DNA of 64,000 nt, taken from positions 93,002,001 through 93,066,000 of the forward strand of contig CM077597.1 of the NCBI GenBank assembly GCA_039654915.1. Direction: 5' to 3'. Positions 1 to 11,880 of the stretch are shown piece by piece. The translations under genes and the position numbers were made by a program. The stretch is from Aquilaria yunnanensis. Taxonomy: Eukaryota > Streptophyta > Magnoliopsida > Malvales > Thymelaeaceae. The notes under the pieces were generated by a model. The model ran no database searches. It worked only from the letters and a program-made list of their open reading frames with translations, and had not been told where the DNA came from. How positions within the stretch are numbered: the first letter of the stretch is position 1; the number at the start of each line of letters is the position of its first letter.

Positions 1-1736
1 GTTTATGTTAGATGAGCTCTATTTAAAGAGTATTCTGTCAATTGCTTAGTTATGTTGTTGGAATACAACAATTTCAGTGAAATTCATCTTCTTGCTCTGT
101 CGTATTTTCCACATCACTAGGACCAATATGCTCAGAATATGATGAAATTATATAATGGTTTTCTTGAGAGATTTACTCATTATAAACTATACACACACTC
201 AGATATATATATGTATACACACACACATATATAGTACTTACCTTTCTTATCTTAAAATTATGCCTTAAATACTATATTGGCTCTTGTATTTTACTCAATC
301 ATTTAGTTAACATTCAAATTATGAGTTAGCCTATATAGTCAATAAACTTCACAAATCGAGTTAAGTTTGAAATTTTGAAACAAGTCATACTAAGATCTCT
401 AAAAGAAGTGTCAACACTGTCAAAGAAATATATTATTCTCTACTTGTTTTTAGTGTAAACTTATAAATTTTTCTATGTTTGAGTTATTTTACTCTAAAAA
501 ATCACATTTGGCATATTTATAGGAAATCCCCCTTGAAATGTCGGACACCAGTTTTAATTTTTTAATAATTTAACTAAATATGTAATGTTTTACATTTAAA
601 AGTAACCATAATATTTCTATTTCAACATTTATCAATTTTAAAGTTTTTAAATAATTTTAAAGGCCTATTCAATTTAAAGTTAAATACAAAGCATATATTT
701 AGTGACTATAAATGTACTTTATTTTGAAAATCAATAAAACTTAACAACTTATTCAAACTTAAACTAAATGTTATCCAAAATTATATTTATTTATTTAGTA
801 AAAAATTTACTAAAAAAAGGTTATAAGAGATATATTCTCTTAGATAACAGTATTATAATTTAAAGTTTAACTTTTGATCAATTTAAATTTCAAAACCTGT
901 TGTAGTTTAGGCTTATAATGGACCATACTTTAAAAATATTTTAGACCTGCCATTGCTCGTGGGCAACATGCTAACATATCTATAATTCAACTGTTTGTGT
1001 AGCGTCAAATCAAGTCTCTTTCTCTCTCTCTAGTACATATAAGAGAGAATTGGAGAGTTAAAGCTTTTAACCTTCGAACTAAGAATTTCAGGTGAAGGGA
1101 TTCAGATCCAAGCAAACTCGGCTGCTTGTTTTTTCAACAATGGCCAGGCCCCATTGCCTTTTTTTTTCGGTTTAGCAAGCTCGTTCAACATTTTCATTTA
1201 CTAAGCCTAACATCTTACGAGCTATCCGACGCCCATATTGTTGAATTTGGGCGTCATTGCTAGGGTTCAATAGATTTAGTAGGAGATGAATTTCATTGGT
1301 TCATATCAGTTTGGCAGGAGTTCATCGTGAACCCTTCAATTGGAATGGGAGATCAAAGTTTAAGATTCTTTTTTTTTTTTTTTCGGGGTCCTAGCTAGGT
1401 GGTGTGATCTTTGGGGCTAAAGCGTGTAATTTTTATCTCTGGTAGGGTGTGTTTAATTTTATGCTTAATCAGTTTTTTTTTTAATTAATTTGGGTTCTAG
1501 AAGTCGGTGGTGGTTTTTTCTTCTGGGTGTTTGCATGGGTGTTTGATGTTGGGGAGCTTGTTAGGGTGATATGGTTTAGTATCTTTCTTGAGCTGGGAAG
1601 TATGTATCCTTTAATTTTATATCTAATAAAAAATTTATTTTTCCGTTAAAAAAAATTCAATTAACTTGGCTTGATAATTATAATTATAACGCAAATTGAG
1701 ATAAATGAATTGATATTTTTTGCGAACAAGAATTAG
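1..1736. other. AT-rich flank without a recognisable gene
   Basis: I see no open frame with a recognisable product. A stretch of about 40 bp at 137-176 nearly matches the DNA just 3' of F-box gene B (57197-57236), so this may be the 3' flank of another F-box copy lying before the window. A stretch of about 30 bp at 1341-1371 also recurs at 59936-59963, directly before F-box pseudogene C. AT and CA microsatellite tracts lie at about 185-235. Confidence 0.5.
1380..1655 (+). mobile_element. possible LINE 3' tail
   Basis: A T- and GT-rich stretch ends in an AATAAAAAATTTA-like signal and an A-rich tail, the texture of plant L1-type LINE 3' ends. No reverse transcriptase remnant is visible, so this is weak; it could instead be intron-like host DNA. 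Confidence 0.2.
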
Positions 1737-1891
1737 GAATTTGACGCCGGCCCATTACAAAACACTGTTAGGCCTCCAATAAAGTATGGATCCACAGTAG
1801 ACAAGGACTGCGTTATTTAGAGAGAGCTTTGCCGAAGTTCCTTGAGCCAGGAGGAAAGAACTAAATTGATCAAATTTTGTTACAGGGTTTC
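1737..1891 (+). other. upstream region of F-box locus copy A
   Basis: The block starting TTGACGCCGGCC matches the region upstream of F-box gene B (about 55791 onward), including a shared CTGTTAGG and a TATGGA(T/C)C block. It is cut off from its gene body by the Copia insertion at 1892; the gene resumes after 6489. The target-site copy GTTTC is 1887-1891. Confidence 0.55.
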
Positions 1892-2102
1892 TGTAGAAAA
1901 GTATTTGTCTGGAATGATTATTTTCATTGTATTACATGGTTTATATACACAGTGTATGCTTGTCCAATTAAGGTTCTCCACCAAGTCAAGAGACCAGTAA
2001 GGAAGGACAACTAATACAATTGCAATCTCTAACAAGTCAATCGTAATTATATACTAAGATATTTTGTCAATCAAATTGAATGCTGAGATACACTTTCCAA
2101 CA
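1892..2102 (-). repeat. 3' LTR of Copia element
   Basis: 211 bp running TGTAGAAAAG to TTCCAACA on the plus strand, so TG...CA ended in both readings. It pairs with 6275-6484. Confidence 0.93.
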
Positions 2103-2116
2103 CTCCCCCTCAAATT
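2103..2116 (-). other. polypurine tract of Copia element
   Basis: On the minus strand AATTTGAGGGGGAG directly abuts the LTR start TGTTGG, the usual arrangement for plus-strand DNA priming in plant Copia elements. Confidence 0.85.
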
Positions 2117-5100
2117 GGAGAGTGAATGTCATGAACTCCCAACTTGTTCATGAGTGATTTAAATTTCCCCTTCCCTAGAGATTTGGTGAACAAATCTGCC
2201 AATTGTTGTGAAGAAATCACATGTCCAACAACAACTTCACCTTGTAAAATCTTATCCCGAATAAAGTGGCAGCTCATCTCAATGCACCGTGTTCTTTCAT
2301 GAAACACAGGGGTTTGCAGCAATATGCAATGCTACTTGATTATTGCAATGTAGAATGGCAGGACTTAAGGTGGGCATGTGTAAATCAGCTAGTAAGTATT
2401 TTAACTAGGTGAGCTCACAGCATGTCCTGCCATTGCCCTGTACTCTGCTTCTACACTTGATAACGAAACATTCCTTTGCCTCTTAGTCCTTCATGAGATC
2501 AAAGAACTTCCCAAAAATATAAAGTAACCAATGGTGGAACGATGGGTAATGGGGCAACCCGTCCAATTGGAGTCGTAGAAAGCCCTTAAGTTCATAGAGT
2601 TGTTTGCATGAAAGAGTAAACCTTATCGGGGGATGTCTTTAGGAAATGGACGACTCGAAGGGCAACAACCATGTGGTGTTGGCGCGGCTCATGCATAAAA
2701 TAGTTGAGGATGTGTACCGAGTACATGATGTCAAGTTTAGTAATGGTCAAGTAAATCAGTCAACCGACTAGGCGCCGATATGCAGCAGGGTCTCTAAGTA
2801 AATCTCTTTTGTTTGAAAGTTTGGATTCTTCTATCAAAAATTCTACCAGCTTAGCACCCAGGTAGTCGCAACCCTTGTTAATTTCCAAGGCATATTTATG
2901 CTAAGACATGATCCCTTTTTGGAGTCAGCTATTTCAATGCCAAGGAAAAACTTCATATCACGAAGGACTTTGATGCGGAAAGGAGCATGAAGGAATTGCT
3001 TGAAAGCATTGATGGATCCCATGTTGTTGCTTTTAATTAGAATATCATCCATATAAAGTAGCAAAATGCTGAGAGATGTACCATCTTTTCAAACGAACAA
3101 AAAGTAGTTGGTTTTGGATTGAGAAAAGCTGGCAGCAAGAATAACTTTGGTGAGCTTGGAAAATCATTAGCAAAAGGCTTAGTTTAATCCGTATAACAAT
3201 TTGTGAAGGCAACACATAAGGTTCTCCCCCTGTCGTTGAAGACCAGGAGGGGGATGCATGTAAATTTCTTCCAGTAAATCTATGTGGGAGGAAAGTGTTA
3301 TGGACATCAAGTAGTTGTAGAGGCCAACTCAAACTAGCGGTGACTACAAGCAGGCATCGAACAGTTGTCATTTTTACAGTGGGAGAAAAAGTATCATTGT
3401 AGTCGATGCCATGAGCTTGAGTGAAGCCTCTTGCAACCATTTGAGCCTTATAGCGGTCAATGGATCCATCAGCTTTATGTTTAATACAGTATACCCATTT
3501 TGCAGCTGATGGGCCATTTGCCAGGAGGTAAAGGAATATGACTCCATGTCTTGTTATCGATCAGTGCTTGTAGCTCTAGATTCATAGCCTCCTGCCACTT
3601 TGGATCTGCTGTAGCAATATCATAAGAAGTCGGTTCCTCATCCCAACTTACATTAGCAACATAATTTAGGTATGAAGGAAAATATCGATGCTATGATAAG
3701 TAGTTGAAGAGAGGGTATTGGGTACCTGATAAAGGACTAGGTGAGGCCAATGAGGTTTAGTGTGGTGACATAGTCACCTATGAGCAAATGTAGTACTTGA
3801 AATAGGCGTTGGCTTTTTTTGTTCATTAGGAGCCATGGAGGAATGGTATTAGAGTAGCCGAAAGCCGGTCTAGTTTAGTTTGAAGAATGATGGGATTGGT
3901 CAGAGCTATGTTAGGATTGGCAGGAGGACAATCGGAGGGAACTTGTAAGGAAGAAATCAGTGGTGGAGAAGGATGTGTTGCAACCTTATGTGTAGGGGAT
4001 GGTGGTGGGGTGTTTTTGGGCGATTGAGTTAAGGTCATTGGTTTCAGTTGTCACTGTAGCTTCTGTTGTAAAAGAATCAAATAAGAGGGTCAAAGGAATG
4101 GGACAAGTTGTGGTGTTGGGTGTGGCTGGATTTGGGCACGGTGAATAATGAAAAATGTCCTATAAAAAAATGACATCCCTATTAGTGAATATCTTTTTGG
4201 TTTCAAGGCTGTACAATGTCTATGTTTATGCTCAACAACACCGTTTTGTCGAGGTAAACATAAGAATGTTGGGAAATGACACCATTTTTAAGGAAGAAAT
4301 TTTGTAGAGAAATAAATCTAGCACTATTATAAGATAGAAATTGTTGAACTTTAGTGTTGAATTGAGTGGTCACATAATGAATAAATGGGCGTAATATTGA
4401 TTGTGTTTTACTTTTGTGGTGCATAAAAAATAACCATGTAAAGTGCAAAAAATCATCCACAATAGTCAAGAAGTAATGGGCACCAGATAAAGAAGGGTGT
4501 TTAAAGTGACCCCAAATGTCACAGTGAATAAGTGAAAAACATTTTGAAGTTTAAATTGAACTAGGAGAAAATGGTTGACGAGTTTCTTTTGCTAAGGGAC
4601 AAATGTCACATTTGTGACTAGAATCAAAATCGAAATGAAGCCAATTTTTAGCTAGAAATTGTAAACGACCTAAAGAAGGGTATCCTAAATGTTGATGCAA
4701 AAGGTTGGAGGGTAAAACCAGATTGCAAGTGGAATGAGGAGAATGAGCCAACGCCACCAGGTAATATAGGTCACCACACTACTTACCTACACGAATCATC
4801 GTCCTCATAGCTAAGTCCTGTAAAATGCATCAAGATAGAAAGAATGTCACTGAGCAATGTAAGCCCTCAACTATTTTCCTAACAGACAAGAGATTAACGT
4901 TAAAGCTTGGCACACATAAAACATTATTCAATTGAAAAAATCATTAAGCCATATTGAGCTAACCATGGTAATTCCAGCCTTTTCTCTACTAGGTAATGAA
5001 ACTGTTGCCAAAGAAAGATGCTCCTTAACATTTATCAATGCGGTAGCAGAAGAGGTGATGTGATGAGTTGCTCCACTGTCAATTATCCAATAAATGGAAG

Positions 5101-5210
5101 CAATTGGTGATAAACTTGGGGCATATTCAGATGATGTAGCGGCATTGGCTTATGGATTGGAAGAATTGGGAGTTTAAACACAAAGTATTTGACTGTATTG
5201 ATCTTCAGTT
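2107..5210 (-). pseudogene. Copia pol remnant (protease, integrase, RT, RNase H)
   Basis: The polyprotein is broken into many pieces. The protease DSGA motif is encoded at 5069-5080. A GAG-pre-integrase zinc region (HQHLGYPS, then CDICPLAK) lies at 4551-4757. The integrase core begins TIVDDF within 4203-4469; its second catalytic Asp region reads LSYNSARF, so that Asp is lost. RT starts at about 3440 (VARGFTQ, DYNDTFSP) and holds DVHNTFL where DVxNAFL is usual; the YMDD box is encoded near 3050. RNase H ends at 2110-2322 with VFHERT, IEMSCHFIRDK and QLADLFTKSL. Frames change repeatedly and stops interrupt every domain, so this is a dead copy. Confidence 0.9.
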
Positions 5211-5289
5211 ACGTTCGGCAAAAAAGCCTGAATGTCTAGGAGAGTCGGCTTGAAATCTACCTGATTTACAGAATGATTGTTGAAAGCTT

Positions 5290-6257
5290 TGTCTAAAGAG
5301 TCATTGTTTTGATGGGTATATCATTTTTCTTTGCACTTGGGGTGATTGGGAGGATATTCGATCAACTTGTAGCATGTTCCCTTCTATGGTACATATCACC
5401 ATAATAGGTGCATTGAAAGGGCTCATTGTTGTGTGGATTATTCATTTGATTGTTTTGTCGTCCCTTTGGAGCATTGCTACACACCTCCATGGCTGTTGTG
5501 TTTGAAGGGATGGAGATAAAAGTCCCCAACTCGTGTTGCTTTTCTTCTTGAGCAACAGCTGGATAAGCCTTATGAACAGAAGGTAAGGGATTCATTAGTA
5601 AGATTTGGCCTTGTATACCTGAATAAGATTCATTGAGTTCTATGAGGAATTGCATCAGTCTCGTGTGATCGTTTGATTTCCATAAGTGCAACTCATAAAG
5701 GAGTTGAAGGATGCTAACTCGTCCCATAATCCTTTTAGCTTTGTGTAGTACGTAGTGATGGTCATCGATCTTTGCTTGATTTTATAGATGTCTCATTGAA
5801 TTTGAAAAACACGATAAGCGTTCTCCAAGGAGAACCTTTCACACAAATCTTCCCAGATTGCATGAGAAGTATTGCATGAAAGCACAAAGTTAACCAGATC
5901 AAGTTCAATTGAGTTGAGAATCCAAGAGAGTACCATATCATTGCAACGCTGCTACAGAGCATGTTCATCAGGCCTTGAAGTTGCATCAGGTTCTTTGATC
6001 TTGCTAGTAATGAAGCTAGTTTTGTTCTTGGCACTTAGTGAAATTGTCATGGCATGACACCAAGAATGGTAGTTGTCACCATTTAATATATTGGAAACGA
6101 GAAAAAGATCGAGATGATTAGAATGGTGCAAAAATTGTGGATTGGCAAGAGAATCAGAAGATGTTCCTCCATAGATTAAAAAGCTATCTTTGTCAATCTC
6201 AACCATGATATTGTGACAAAACAGAGAAGACAAAAAGGAGAAGAACTGGGATCTCAA
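5290..6257 (-). pseudogene. Copia gag remnant
   Basis: The N-terminal piece (5952-6257) contains LNGDNYHSWCHAMTISLSAK, the signature of the Retrotran_gag_3 type N-terminus of plant Copia elements. The middle (5362-5727) has the UBN2-like pattern LMQFLIELNESYSGIQGQIL and then a decayed zinc knuckle (CTYYGDMYHRREH instead of CxxCGxxxHxxxxC). At least two frameshifts separate the pieces. It lies directly after the primer site, as expected of gag. Confidence 0.88.
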
Positions 6258-6274
6258 TCCCGCTTTAATACCAC
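6257..6274 (-). other. primer binding site, tRNA-iMet type
   Basis: Read on the minus strand right after the 5' LTR the sequence is TGGTATTAAAGC, two changes from the canonical TGGTATCAGAGC complementary to initiator tRNA-Met. Confidence 0.8.
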
Positions 6275-6484
6275 GTAGAAAAGTATTTGTTTAGAATGAT
6301 TATTTTCATTGCATTACATGGTTTTTATACACAGTGTATGCTTGTCCAATTAAGGTTTTCCACCAAGTTAGGAGACTAATAAGGAAGGATAACTAATACA
6401 ATTGCAATCTTTAACAAGTCAATCCTAATTATGTACAAAGATATTTTGTCAATCAAATTGAATGCTGAGATACACTTTCCAACA
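6275..6484 (-). repeat. 5' LTR of Copia element
   Basis: 210 bp pairing with 1892-2102; the inner terminus is CG rather than TG by one substitution. Followed by the target-site copy GTTTC at 6485-6489. Confidence 0.92.
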
Positions 6485-6597
6485 GTTTCGATGATGAAGA
6501 AGGGAAAAACTTGTGTCCCTCCATAGTATTTTGTCAAGACTACAAACAAAGATAAGTTCGACAGAAGCAACAAGCGGAAGCAAAAGAAGTTGTGCCA

Positions 6598-7166
6598 ATG
6601 GAGAATGATTTTAGGCTATCTGATGTTCCTGATGAGATTATGACCCACATTCTCGATAGACTCAACTTCATGGCAAGAGTTTGTTTCTCAGCGGTTTGTA
6701 GGGCCTGAAAGCTTCTTCTTCATTGGCTTCCCTTATTTCTCATAGAAATAAAAAAGCCTCCCCAGTTTATGAAAGCAAGGGAACACAAGAAGTGCCACTC
6801 TATTGTTTTCCAACAGACATGTTCTTGTAACAACCAGCAAGTAGCATACACCAAAATCAAGCTCGACACAATCTCTCCAGCCACAGCAAAATGCCTTTGT
6901 GTATGTGAGTGGCACAAGCTCCAGCCAGTTGTGTAGTATTTGAAGGCATACACATGCCTCCTACTTTTTACTTATACTCCCTTTTCACTGAGAAATCTAT
7001 CCATCTACCACATGGTTTGCCTTTTTCTTTTAGTTGGTTCGCGATGCCCCATCCTCTAACTTCTTCAGATTATTCTCAATCACCAGAGAGTTGCACTGAT
7101 GAACAAGGTGATAAAGTTAATAATCTTCATTCAACATCTAAAGTTATTGTTTGTGCTCAACACTAA
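6598..7166 (+). pseudogene. F-box/KIB pseudogene A
   Basis: Starting at the ATG at 6598 the reading is an F-box: LSDVPDEIMTHILDRLNFMARVCFSAVCRA, then a stop (TGA where paralogues have TGG in AWKLL). Downstream it continues as the damaged middle of a KIB1-4/DUF295-type beta-propeller protein and matches F-box gene B and pseudogene C. It lacks a 21-bp block present in C after the AAAATCAAG site near 6855, has further stops and frame changes, and loses the C-terminal propeller. F-box proteins are substrate adaptors of SCF ubiquitin ligases. Its promoter region is split off by the Copia element. Not expected to give a working protein. Confidence 0.85.
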
Positions 7167-7171
7167 ATAAT

Positions 7172-7311
7172 ATTTCCTCGACTTCTACTGTAATGAGAGA
7201 ATCTATCTGGTGGCCATTGCACAACAATTTCTAGCTTTACTACTAGAAGAAAAAGAAGCTTCAATAATCAAAGTCATGAATGGGTTTATGCATACTATTC
7301 ATCAAAGGTAA
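7172..7311 (+). other. short open frame shared with 60484-60624
   Basis: A frame of about 45 codons (core LVAIAQQFLALLLEEKE, ending MHTIHQR) is kept open with several replacements in the second copy at 60484-60624. It may be the last exon of an unrelated gene fused into the F-box locus, or chance. The wider segment 7167-7532 also matches 60481-60836 at high identity, so nucleotide homology alone can explain the shared frame. Confidence 0.35.
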
Positions 7312-7532
7312 CAAAGAGGAGTTTCTTCAAACCATTTGTTTTATTAGCTCAAACACTAAGTAGACTTATGTAATTTTGTTTTCTGGAAAAATTCTCTACT
7401 TTAATTGAAGTTTTGCTATTGAGTTTTTGGAGTCATTTCCACATGTATATACATAATATAAACTTCTCTACAACTATCTAAGACATTTGTCTCTTTGGAA
7501 AATTTGGAGATTTTTTTTTCTATAGCAACAAT

Positions 7533-8939
7533 TGTTAGTGTTGTGCCCAAAAGCCAATCATGAAATGATTGTATTTTGTACATTAAGTTATGGTATTTTA
7601 TTAAGGCATTACTCCAGTAATTGTGTTTGTTGTTTTGTTTCTGTGTGACATGATCAAACACAATTATAACCCTAGAATAAAAGTATTTTTAAACGTCCCT
7701 GGTCTAGTATTACTGTGGAGTAGGTTGCAATAATATATAAAGACTAGCATATATGGAGACTAATATGAGACATGTAGTCTACATAACTTGTGTACTAGAC
7801 TGACCCACCATGAGAACGGTACATGGATCATTATATAAATGTCATAAGTGATTCTCATAGTAATCATGTATATGTAGTCCTTTGACCTAAGGCCATCAAG
7901 GTTCCTTACATATGAGTCACATACTTTGATACTTCCTTTTGTTGCTCGTTACTGAGTAAACATGAAGGTGGTCATTGGGTGTATCATATATCATGCGGAG
8001 GATTTTGTATGATCAAGATGAGATTTGTCTTTTCTATGTAACGAGAGTGATATCTTTGGACCCCTTGATAGAGTGAAACTAAGAAAAGGCATAGCCATGC
8101 TCGAATGAGTTGATATATAATATCAATATCATCAGTTTAAGTTAGTCTCCTCGATGATCAAGAAACCATAGATTGGGTTATACGAGAGTGACATATTCCA
8201 TGTCTCATGCTTGGTCTTGAAATCTTAGACAAAGAAATAATAACATATATCGATAATATTCATAGAGGTTTAGTCGAATCAACGACTATCTTGTCACTTG
8301 TGGTAGTAATGATGTGTTGCTAGACACCGTTTATTGTTTATAATCATAAATGTGATTTATGATCGTTGTCAATATGGTGGAAGCCTATTGAGTCGCACAC
8401 ATATAGTCAATTGGATTATTTGAGTGCATGGGCCAAATTGTTTGGATTTTGGTTTCATGATAATTTTAGATTAATAATTGGCCCAAAGGTTGGGCCATTA
8501 TGAAGCCCGAAATTAAACCTAATTAGATTAGGGTATTAAAACCCATTAGGCTTGAGAGTTGAGTCTCACTATATATATATCATATAGTGAGAATTTTCAT
8601 AGCTATTGCTCTAGCCTCCCTAAGGATGAAATCAGAAAGGTTCTAAAAAGTTCCGGTCACACTCTTGTCTTGTCATTCTTTGGAAGACACAATCTAGCAC
8701 TGCGGGCACAAGAGAAACACATATGCGGGGATGTAGTGATCCCGGGAGGCTTGTGTGGATGCTATAGAGAGCTTGAGCACATCAATTGTTAAAGTTTGTG
8801 ATTCGACTCGATAGTTGGGTGAAAAATCTCAATCAACTAGGTATAAAATTTTCAAACACCCAATTTACCCTATTTCACTTGGATCCTAGAGGGTTTCAAT
8901 TGTTTTCCGCTACACTAGTTTGGCTCTTGAAACCCTACA
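7533..8939 (+). repeat. 5' LTR of a second Copia element, plus strand
   Basis: It starts TGTTAGTGTTGTGCCC and ends GAAACCCTACA, followed after one base by a perfect tRNA-iMet primer site. The homology of the F-box locus with 60481-60836 breaks exactly at 7533, which supports the boundary. A TATA-rich palindrome (CTCACTATA ... TATAGTGAG, 8565-8591) may mark the LTR promoter. No matching 3' LTR is present in the window. Confidence 0.8.
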
Positions 8940-8940
8940 A

Positions 8941-8952
8941 TGGTATCAGAGC
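8941..8952 (+). other. primer binding site TGGTATCAGAGC
   Basis: An exact match to the canonical sequence complementary to the 3' end of initiator tRNA-Met, one base after the LTR end. Confidence 0.92.
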
Positions 8953-10440
8953 TACTTGTGAAACCCTAAATCAGGGTTGAGTATTGAATCACATGATCTA
9001 TTGTATGTTTGGTTGCTTTTGATCATGATTAATTAGATTGATTCATGAGTCATAAACCTGAACTCGTAATATATATATAAGATACATAAAGAAACAACAT
9101 ACATTGGTTAATGAGATTAACCCTAGGTTGATGCATATGAGATACTTATCTAAATAAAGATTGTTGCAATAGTTGTACTAATCGTTACAGGCATCAGATT
9201 AGGGCTGTTCAGGCACCTTGAGTAGGGTACTTTTGGTGGCTCGAACGGAGGTTGTCTTGGGTGCTTAGTTTCTTGAAATAATAAATCTTGGACAATATAA
9301 TTGTAAGATAATTTTTTACATCGGGGGTGCTGCCCCATTTTCACCCTCCGCAAGAGCGATTCCCCTTGACCCTGCTCGTTGATTAGCCAGCAAGACCACC
9401 ATATGTGAAGCAGCACATTAATAAAATTGGTTAATAAACACGTTAATTGACATGTGTTTTTTTGAATGAGATTTGACATGATATGCTGATTGGTGGTTAA
9501 AGCATGATGCATGGTTATAGCTTTTGTCTGTTGTATTTGTAAATACAACCTGCGATTCGTGCTTTTTCTTGTTGCTCTCACTGTATATTCTCTTGTCACC
9601 TTACTCCCCTTAAAGGTAACTCGAGGTTTCTATTATTGATGTAATTGTACATTTTGGGATCATCCATGGTGGTGTGTACAGAGAGGTGACTACAAAGAGA
9701 CAACCAAGCAAGGAAGAGAAGGAGCTTGTGAAGATATTTTCTTTTCTTAGGCTTTTATAATATTCTCATTGGCTTGAAAATATTGCATAGTTTGAGCTAT
9801 AACCATGTCACATTTAATTTGGTGTTAGCATGAGATGCATGTTTTTTATTTGTATGTGATACATACATAAGACAACAAAAGATAATAATTGGTGAGATCA
9901 AATGAAAATCCTAAAAAAAAATATTAAGTCATTAATGTGATGCCTTCCAAATGTTGGCACTCATCAAGACTTTGATTAACATTGGGTGGGTTTAGTGCGT
10001 TTGCCAAAGCAAAGCACTAATGTTCATCTTGGTAAGACGCAATGGGATAAAAGTGATATCTAAATTGCTAACTTTGGGTCCGACCTAACTAAGTCATCCC
10101 AATAGGATTGGAATTTAGAGGCATAGAGTTGGGCTTAAGTTCATGAGATGAGCTTGGACAAGTGTTGTTCAGCCAACTATCCAAGGCTTGCATGAAATGC
10201 AATTGGCAAGGAGTTGCCTATCTAAATAACTATAACTTGAGAGAAAAGCCAAAGCTAACTCAGGTTGTGGTAAAATATGGATACTGGCCCACTAGAATAC
10301 TTTAGCACCGAGGTGTTTCGAAATAATATTAATGGTTATTATTTTGAGTAAAATAGTGGGAGTATCGTTTAATAAAAGTTCTTATTAAATGAATTAAAAT
10401 GCATGACTCTTGCATTGCATATTTACTATTTTACATTACC
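8953..10440 (+). other. untranslated leader of second Copia element
   Basis: The stretch between the primer site and the gag ATG at 10441 holds only short scattered ORFs, none of which I recognise. A 149-codon minus-strand frame at 9150-9599 has no recognisable domain. Confidence 0.6.
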
Positions 10441-10579
10441 ATGGCACAAAACACATTGACATTTTCATTGCTAATGATCCCTGAGAAGGAAAAAATGAAT
10501 GGGACCAACTTTCTCAAATGGTATCGAAATTTGATGATAGTCCTTAAGTAAAAGAGAAAGGCTTATGTCTTAGAGCAGC
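10441..10579 (+). pseudogene. Copia gag, first half, split by solo LTR
   Basis: From ATG at 10441 the reading includes MNGTNFLKWYRNLMIVLK, typical of the plant Copia gag start. A stop (TAA) replaces a codon before KRKAYVLEQ. The solo LTR enters inside the codon after VLEQ; removing it and one target-site copy joins the frame exactly to 15264 onward (PIPNEPV). Confidence 0.85.
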
Positions 10580-11526
10580 TGTTGATACCCAATTTCGACC
10601 GATCCTTTAAAAAAATAATAAAAAAAAATTATTAAAATTTTAAAAAATTAATTAATTATTATTAAAGAAAAGAGATAAAAAAAATTAATTAATATTTTAT
10701 GGGTGCATTTTGTTTTATAGGGTTAGTTAAGATTAATATATATATCTATATGTGTGTATAAAATAAAAATAATAAAAATAATAAAAATAGAAAAAAAAGG
10801 TAACAAAAATAATAAAAATTTTTGGAAACATTTTTATTTTTGGGGCTAATTTGATAAAATCCGGAAGTTTTAAGGCTCAATTGACAGATTGGAGAAATAA
10901 TGGGTGAAATTGAAAATTTACATGAAATATGGGCCTAAATCAGCAACCTTAAAATTATTTTGAACCTATACTAACATTTTTCCCAATTATTCTGGCTGCA
11001 TTTTTTTTGACCCGAAAATCAGACAATTGCAGAAGCGAGAGCGGAGGGGGAAAAGGGATTAAAAAAAAGAGAGAGAGAGGGATTAGCAGAAAAGAGTTAA
11101 AAAAAAAAAGATAAACTCTCTCTTCTTCCCCTTAGCGCTGCCACCCCTGGGCTCCGCCGGTTTTCCCTTATCTCCCATCTCTCGTCTCAGCCTTAACCTC
11201 GCCTTCTCTTAGCCATAATCTCTTTACTCTCGTCTCTCCCCGTAGCCGTTCCGCCATACACCTCGCCGAATTACTTAGCCGTTTCGCCGTTCGGCCTCCT
11301 GCGCTTCACGATCCACCGCGTTTCTCCCTCTCTCTGACTCCTTTTTCTCTCTCTCTGTCTCTCTTCAATCCTCTGACTCCCATCAAACCTAAACCATCGC
11401 CCACGTGCCTCCGCCGTCCATCGACCAAAACCCCACCGTCGATATAGACTACAGGCCCCTGTTCGTCGCCTCCTCACCACGCACCAGGACCAAGCTCCTA
11501 ACTCCCAGCAAAAGCCAGCAGATTAA

Positions 11527-11880
11527 AGCCATGAGAGCCGTCGTCCAGAGGGTGACCTCGACGACCTCCTTCTCTTCGACCCTTCCGACCTCGACCTCTC
11601 CTCCTTCGACCTCCCCACCACATCCTCCAATCCCAATCCGCCCCGCGCCGCCGTCGATCCCTTCCGTGTTGGTGGCCCCATCAACCCTCTCCTAGCCGAC
11701 GGCGGCCTCTTCACCGTCATCGCCAAACCCACGACGCCGATTTCTCTAGCATCCTCTTCCCCTGTCTCCCGCTGCCTCCTCACTTCTCTCTCTCGCCTCT
11801 CCGATTTTATCCTTCAACTTGAAGAAGGCGCTAGTCCTCAATCTCTCCACCGCGAGATCGAATCCTCGGGCTTATGTTAG
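11527..11880 (+). other. coding-like GC-rich fragment inside the solo LTR
   Basis: An open frame of about 117 codons, mostly ending in C, stands out from the AT-rich LTR. Pieces read DLDDLLLFDPSDLDLSS, FRVGGPINPLLADGG and LQLEEGASPQSLHREIESSG. The steady C-ending codon choice suggests a captured host exon, but I do not recognise the gene. A competing overlapping frame begins with ATG at 11531 and is Ser/Thr/Pro-rich low complexity. The related LTRs at 31506 and 44968 carry only CCG/CTC-rich low complexity here. Confidence 0.35.

Larger units (their letters stand above)
1892..6484 (-). mobile_element. Copia LTR retrotransposon, degenerate, minus strand
   Basis: This is a complete element with LTRs at 1892-2102 and 6275-6484, flanked by the 5-bp duplication GTTTC (1887-1891 and 6485-6489). 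Read on the minus strand the order is 5' LTR (right), initiator-tRNA-Met-type primer site, gag, protease, integrase, reverse transcriptase, RNase H, polypurine tract, 3' LTR (left). Integrase before RT is the Copia order. The LTRs differ at about 15 of 210 positions by eye, so the insertion is old. All coding regions carry stops and frameshifts, so it cannot move by itself. It separates an F-box promoter region from F-box pseudogene A. Confidence 0.93.

Noticed and set aside
9150..9599. 149-codon minus-strand ORF in the Copia leader
   Set aside because: No recognisable domain and it lies in the untranslated leader of a plus-strand element.
11531..11695. ATG frame starting MRAVVQRV, like D-aminoacyl-tRNA deacylase
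   Set aside because: Only about eight residues match; the frame then becomes Ser/Thr/Pro low complexity and the better codon pattern is in another frame.
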